From: Phycisphaerales bacterium AB-hyl4
GTDB taxonomy: Bacteria; Planctomycetota; Phycisphaerae; Phycisphaerales; Phycisphaeraceae
NCBI GenBank assembly: GCA_041821185.1
Contig: JBGUBD010000001.1
Span: 496,001 to 560,000 of the forward strand
DNA: 64,000 nucleotides
Reading direction: 5' to 3'
This document shows, piece after piece, positions 60,042 to 64,000 of this stretch. The position numbers and the translations under genes are program-made. The notes below the pieces were generated by a model that saw only the letters and a program-made list of their open reading frames with translations, was not told the origin of the DNA and did no database searches. Numbering within the stretch: the stretch's first letter is position 1; every line of letters starts with the position of its first letter.

Positions 60042-61228
60042 GCGACGCCGACGCCCGCAAGCTGATCGTGCTGGGCTCGACCGGGTCCATCGGCGTCAAT
60101 ACGCTGAACGTGGTCGAACACCTCCGCCGCACCCGCGCTGCCACCATTGAAGTGGTCGGCCTTGCGGCGTCGCGCTCCAGCACGAAACTCATCGAGCAGG
60201 CGAAACAGCACCACGTACGCCACATTGCCGTCGCCGACCCTGCCATTGCCGACGAGGTCCGCGCCGCCCTGCCCGATGCGAAGGTATACGTCGGCGACGC
60301 GGCCGCCGAAACGCTTGTACGAGAAGTCGAAGCGACTGATGTCGCCGCCGCCGTCGTTGGCTCGGCAGGTCTGCCTGCCACACTCGCCGCGGTGCAACTC
60401 GGTCGGCGGGTCAGCCTCGCCAATAAGGAAACACTCGTCGCCGCCGGCATGCTCGTCACGCCGTTGGTCCGTGAGCACGGCGCTCAACTGCTGCCTGTCG
60501 ACTCGGAACATTCAGCGATCTTTCAATGTCTTGCCGAGCACCCCCGCCGCGAGGTGAAGCGGATCGTGCTCACTGCCTCGGGCGGGCCGTTTCGCACCGC
60601 GGACAAGACAACAATCGAAAACGCTACCGTGGAGCAAGCGCTCAAACATCCGACCTGGACGATGGGCCGAAAGATCACCATCGACTCGGCGACGATGATG
60701 AATAAGGCGCTGGAAATCATCGAAGCGCACTGGCTGTTCGGCCTCGCGGGTGAGAAGATCGATGTGATCGTGCACCCGCAGTCGATCGTGCACAGCTTCG
60801 TCGAGTTCGTCGACCACAATGTGCTCGCGCAGCTCGGCTCGCCGGACATGCGCGGGCCGATCCAGTACGCCCTGACCTGGCCTGACCGCCCCGTCGGGTG
60901 TAGCGAGGCGATGGACTGGTCGGCGCTCAGCCAGTTGACGTTCGAGCCGCCGGACCTTGAGCGGTTCCCCGCGTTGAAGCTGGCCTACGATGTAATCGAC
61001 GCCGGCGGCACGGCCGGGGCCGTCTTCAACGCCGCCAACGAAGCGGCGGTGCAGGCGTTCCTCGAACGGCAGGTCCGTTTCGGTCGTATTGTGGAACTGG
61101 TGACCGAAGCCCTCGCCGCCATCGAGCCCGAGCCGGTCGAATCATTGGAGACCATACTGGACGCGGACCGCAAAGCGCGGGCGTTCGTCGCGCAGCGCAT
61201 CCGCACAACGCCCAGCGCCGTAAGTTAG
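60038..61228 (+). CDS. dxr: 1-deoxy-D-xylulose 5-phosphate reductoisomerase
   Basis: 396 residues. Second step of the MEP isoprenoid pathway. NADPH site VLGSTGSIGVNTL; metal/substrate motifs RRVSLANKETLVAAG, VDSEHSAIFQCL, TASGGPFR, KHPTWTMGRKITIDSATMMN and IVHPQSIVHSFVEF. It overlaps the RNase gene stop (ATGA) and precedes rseP, a gene order (dxr-rseP) common across bacteria. Confidence 0.96.
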   Translation: MSDADARKLIVLGSTGSIGVNTLNVVEHLRRTRAATIEVVGLAASRSSTKLIEQAKQHHVRHIAVADPAIADEVRAALPDAKVYVGDAAAETLVREVEATDVAAAVVGSAGLPATLAAVQLGRRVSLANKETLVAAGMLVTPLVREHGAQLLPVDSEHSAIFQCLAEHPRREVKRIVLTASGGPFRTADKTTIENATVEQALKHPTWTMGRKITIDSATMMNKALEIIEAHWLFGLAGEKIDVIVHPQSIVHSFVEFVDHNVLAQLGSPDMRGPIQYALTWPDRPVGCSEAMDWSALSQLTFEPPDLERFPALKLAYDVIDAGGTAGAVFNAANEAAVQAFLERQVRFGRIVELVTEALAAIEPEPVESLETILDADRKARAFVAQRIRTTPSAVS

Positions 61229-61337
61229 CCGCGAAGCGCCGCGGAGCGCGTTCGTGAACGTACACTCACGCGGCCCTCCGCGACGAACGAATTGAAAACA
61301 TACGACCTCATCGGGTCACACTGGATGCTCAACTGCC

Positions 61338-63353
61338 ATGGACTTGCTGACACATACCCCGATTGCTTTGCTGGCCCTGATCCTCGGGTTCGGTTTCCTC
61401 ATCTTCGTTCACGAGTTGGGCCACTTTCTCGTCGCGCGAGCCGTGGGCATCAAGTGCACGCAGTTCGCCATCGGCTTCGGACCGAGCATGATCACGTGGC
61501 GTAAGGGCATCGGCTTCCGCGTCGGCACGACCGAGCCCGAATACCAGAAGCGCATCAACGAAGGCGTCGACCCCGCCTCGCTCGGCGAAACCGAATACCG
61601 CCTGAACTACCTGCCACTGGGCGGCTACGTCAAAATGCTCGGCCAGGAGGACATGGACCCCAACGCGCAAAGCGAAGACCCCCGCGCGTTCAACAAAAAA
61701 CCCGTGTGGGCGCGTGCCTGCGTCATCTCCGCCGGCGTCGTGATGAACCTGATCTTCGGCCTGCTGTTCCTGATCATCGCCTTCATGTCCGGCGTGCAGT
61801 TCCCGCCCGCCCTCGTCGGCGGCGTGCAAAGCGGCGCACCGGCAGACGTCACCTATGCACAGGGATATGAAGGCGATCCGGATTATCGCGGCTTGCGCGT
61901 CGGCGATCACATCACGCACATCAACGGCGACGAAATCGGCGACTTCATGGAGCTCCGTCTCGCCGCGGCGCTCGGCCGACCTGACGTCCCCATTGAGTTC
62001 ACCATTGATCGCGAAGGGGCGGATCAACCGCTGATCTACCGCATGGCGCCCCGTCGCGACCCGATCGAAAACCTGCTGAGCGTCGGCATCGCGCCGATCA
62101 GCAGCCTTGAAGCCGCGCCGCGTGAAGGTGGCACGTTGGACCGGGCAGGCGTGCGTGAGGGCATGCGCGTCGTCGCGGTGAATGGTGAAGCGGTGGATGG
62201 CTACGGGCAACTATACCGGGCCGTGCAGCAGTTCGGCACGCAGCCTTTCGAGGTGACGTTCGCAACCGACGACGGCAGCGAACAGGTAAATGTGTCATTT
62301 GAAAACACGACGCCGCAGTTGATGGTGGATGTCGATGATCGTCATCGCGCATTGGGTCACCTCGCCGGCCTCGTACCCGCAGTACGGCTGACACCGGCCG
62401 CGAACAGCCCTGCGGAGCAGGCAGGCATTGAAGCGGGGGATGTGCTGGTTTCACTCGGCAGCGACCGTTGGCCTTCAACGCGACAGTTGCCGCAGCTGGT
62501 CGAAGCCGCGTCGCGCGAGGGGCTGGACGTGACGGTGTTACGTGATGGTGAGACGATCGTGCTGGAGTCGCGCGTTCGGCCGAGCGGTGGGCGCATCGGC
62601 GTGGCGCTCGAGCCGGCGATGGAACACCCGATCGTGGCGGGCACGCTGACGGGCACGGCCGCGGCGTCGCTGGACCTGCCGGCGGGATCGCGCGTGGTGG
62701 AGCTGGCCGGTGAGCCGGTGAGCAACTGGGCTCAGATGCAGGCGGCGCTGATCGCCGCAGCGCGGGCCGCCGACGGCGACGACGTGTTGGATGTTGAGAT
62801 CACGTACGAGTTGAACATCGCCGGCTCGCCGACCGAGACCGACGTGCTCAGTTTTGATGCGGAAACCATCGCGGCGTTGGCCCGGTTGCAATGGCAGCCG
62901 CCGCGCGAGTTGCAGCGCGATCTGCTCATGCTTCGCGAACGGCTGTCGGGCGACAACCCCATCGAAGCCACGGTGATCGGCCTGCAAAAGACGCATCAGT
63001 TCATGCTGCAGACCTATGTCACACTGCTGCGGCTGATCCAGGGGTGGATCGGCTTCGAGCAGCTGCGTGGGCCGGTGGGCATCGTCGATGAAGGCAGGCA
63101 AGTCGCGGCAGAAGGCTGGGCGTATCTGTTTTTCTTCCTCGGTTTGATCAGTATCAACCTGGCGATCATCAACTTCCTGCCGATTCCGATTGTGGACGGC
63201 GGACTGATGGTGTTCCTCATCATCGAAAAACTCAAGGGTTCGCCTGCGGGCCCGCGTGTACAGACCGCCGCAACCCTGGTGGGGCTGGCGCTGATCGGGT
63301 TCGTGTTCGTGACGGTAACGTTTTACGACATCGTGCGAATCGCGGGGGGGTGA
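61338..63353 (+). CDS. rseP: RseP site-2 protease
   Basis: 671 residues, longer than the E. coli protein (450). Intramembrane zinc metalloprotease: HELGH at residues 25-29 in the first helix, GGYVKMLGQED loop, and the third metal ligand in INFLPIPIVDGGLM. Between them lie at least two, perhaps three, PDZ-like domains (LRVGDHITHINGDEI; VREGMRVVAVNGEAVDG; IEAGDVLVSLGSDRWPS), which explains the length. It probably cleaves an anti-sigma factor in envelope stress. ATG 61338 chosen. Confidence 0.93.
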   Translation: MDLLTHTPIALLALILGFGFLIFVHELGHFLVARAVGIKCTQFAIGFGPSMITWRKGIGFRVGTTEPEYQKRINEGVDPASLGETEYRLNYLPLGGYVKMLGQEDMDPNAQSEDPRAFNKKPVWARACVISAGVVMNLIFGLLFLIIAFMSGVQFPPALVGGVQSGAPADVTYAQGYEGDPDYRGLRVGDHITHINGDEIGDFMELRLAAALGRPDVPIEFTIDREGADQPLIYRMAPRRDPIENLLSVGIAPISSLEAAPREGGTLDRAGVREGMRVVAVNGEAVDGYGQLYRAVQQFGTQPFEVTFATDDGSEQVNVSFENTTPQLMVDVDDRHRALGHLAGLVPAVRLTPAANSPAEQAGIEAGDVLVSLGSDRWPSTRQLPQLVEAASREGLDVTVLRDGETIVLESRVRPSGGRIGVALEPAMEHPIVAGTLTGTAAASLDLPAGSRVVELAGEPVSNWAQMQAALIAAARAADGDDVLDVEITYELNIAGSPTETDVLSFDAETIAALARLQWQPPRELQRDLLMLRERLSGDNPIEATVIGLQKTHQFMLQTYVTLLRLIQGWIGFEQLRGPVGIVDEGRQVAAEGWAYLFFFLGLISINLAIINFLPIPIVDGGLMVFLIIEKLKGSPAGPRVQTAATLVGLALIGFVFVTVTFYDIVRIAGG

Positions 63354-63356
63354 ACC

Positions 63357-63441
63357 GTGACAAGGTGAGGGGGTGACAGGGTGACAAGGTGAGCAAGCCG
63401 AAGTCCAACGCGCGCGAGGTATCGCCTTGTCACCCTGTCAC
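63357..63441. repeat. GTGACAGG-type tandem repeat with inverted partner
   Basis: GTGACAAG/GTGACAGG units tile 63357-63392. GTGACAGGGTGACAAGG (63373-63389) pairs perfectly with 63425-63441. It lies between rseP and the helicase gene. Confidence 0.8.
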
Positions 63442-63469
63442 GGCGCCACCTAGTCATGCCCCCTCCGCC

Positions 63470-64000
63470 ATGAATGTGGTGCGCCACTGGTTTACGCAGC
63501 AGCGCGGCTACACGCCGTTCGACTTTCAACAGCAGACATGGGACGCGCAGCTCGCGGGGGCGAGCGGGCTGGTGCATGCGCCGACCGGGATGGGCAAGAC
63601 GTTCGCTGTGGGGCTCGGGCCGATGATGCGCTGGTGCGATGCGCACCCGGATCGGCAATCGTGGGCGGCGTTGAAATCGCCGCCGCTGACGATGCTGTGG
63701 ATCACACCGTTGCGCGCGCTCGCCAGCGATACCGCCAATTCGTTGCGCGAGCCGATTGAAGACGTCGGCTTGCCATGGACGCTGGAGCTGCGCACCGGGG
63801 ATGTGAGTTCGTCGATCAAGGCGCGGCAGAAGAAGCGCTTGCCGAGCGTGCTGGTGACAACGCCTGAGAGTTTATCGCTGCTGCTGAGCTACGCGGACGC
63901 GAAGGCGAAGTTCGCCCACGTGCAAAGCGTGGTGGTGGATGAATGGCATGAGTTGATGTCGACCAAGCGCGGCACGCAGACAGAGCTTGGCCTCGCGCGA
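63470..64000 (+). CDS. ligase-associated DEXH helicase, N-terminal part
   Basis: 177 residues visible; the gene runs off the window. Motif Q region FTQQRGYTPFDFQQQTW, Walker A HAPTGMGKTFA, motif Ia WITPLRALASDTANS, motif TTPESLSLLLSY and the DEXH box VVVDEWHELM followed by TKRGTQTEL. The DEWHEL form marks the Lhr-like 'ligase-associated' DNA-damage helicases, which usually neighbour an ATP-dependent ligase and a beta-lactamase-fold nuclease. ATG 63470 is the only suitable start. Confidence 0.9.
   Translation, partial: MNVVRHWFTQQRGYTPFDFQQQTWDAQLAGASGLVHAPTGMGKTFAVGLGPMMRWCDAHPDRQSWAALKSPPLTMLWITPLRALASDTANSLREPIEDVGLPWTLELRTGDVSSSIKARQKKRLPSVLVTTPESLSLLLSYADAKAKFAHVQSVVVDEWHELMSTKRGTQTELGLAR

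Overview
The window looks like a chromosomal segment of a planctomycete, most likely of the Phycisphaerae type. It is GC-rich and carries a Gram-negative envelope toolkit (lipid A acyltransferase, Kdo hydroxylase, RseP). It also has a PEP-CTERM protein, a thiamine synthase with the extra N-terminal helical domain, a Rho without the usual N-terminal domain, and many intergenic short repeats. The lineage is inferred from gene content and not proven by a marker gene.

Layout. 0-5 kb: a truncated gene, two receiver-like proteins (one a GGDEF diguanylate cyclase), transketolase and a convergent Hsp20. 5.5-11.8 kb: a membrane coiled-coil protein with a BRCT-like tail, an LpxL-type acyltransferase and a zinc ABC operon (binding lipoprotein, ATPase, two small paralogous membrane proteins, permease) behind a Zur-like operator. 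11.8-17.3 kb: a 0.7 kb gap without genes, rho, a GNAT protein, thiE, a membrane protein and a stand-alone NAD-binding KTN protein.

17.35-32.2 kb: a 14.8 kb integrated element inserted in the 3' end of hslU. Nearly all its genes lie on the minus strand. It holds a tyrosine integrase beside attR, two AlpA/Xis-like HTH genes, a prim-pol-like protein, a RepA-like helicase, a GTGGTC repeat cluster, a P27-type terminase small subunit, many small coupled genes and a terminal module with a PemK-like toxin. No large terminase, portal or capsid gene was recognised, so the best reading is a phage satellite (PICI-like). This is the strongest candidate for an undescribed system. An 11 bp direct repeat brackets it, and the 8-mer GGTTGTCG recurs near both ends.

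32.2-44.4 kb: housekeeping genes (hslU, nadC, ASCH protein, TauE/SafE permease, arginine decarboxylase, metallophosphoesterase, gpmI) and an exported phytase-like PEP-CTERM protein. 44.4-46.9 kb: a second accessory patch, with a RAYT-type (REP-associated Y1/HUH) transposase, an adjacent 280 bp array of GTAG-looped hairpins, another inverted repeat and a low-GC DUF4238-like gene. 46.9-52.2 kb: receiver-groES-groEL, Kdo hydroxylase, a methyltransferase and a lipoprotein. 52.4-64 kb: metK, fumC, PTS enzyme I, RNase E/G, dxr, rseP and the start of a ligase-associated DEXH helicase.

Intergenic regions repeatedly hold near-identical hairpins (stem AAGCCCACGG) and several families of 7-9 bp tandem repeats arranged as inverted pairs. 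These look like a dispersed-repeat property of this genome.
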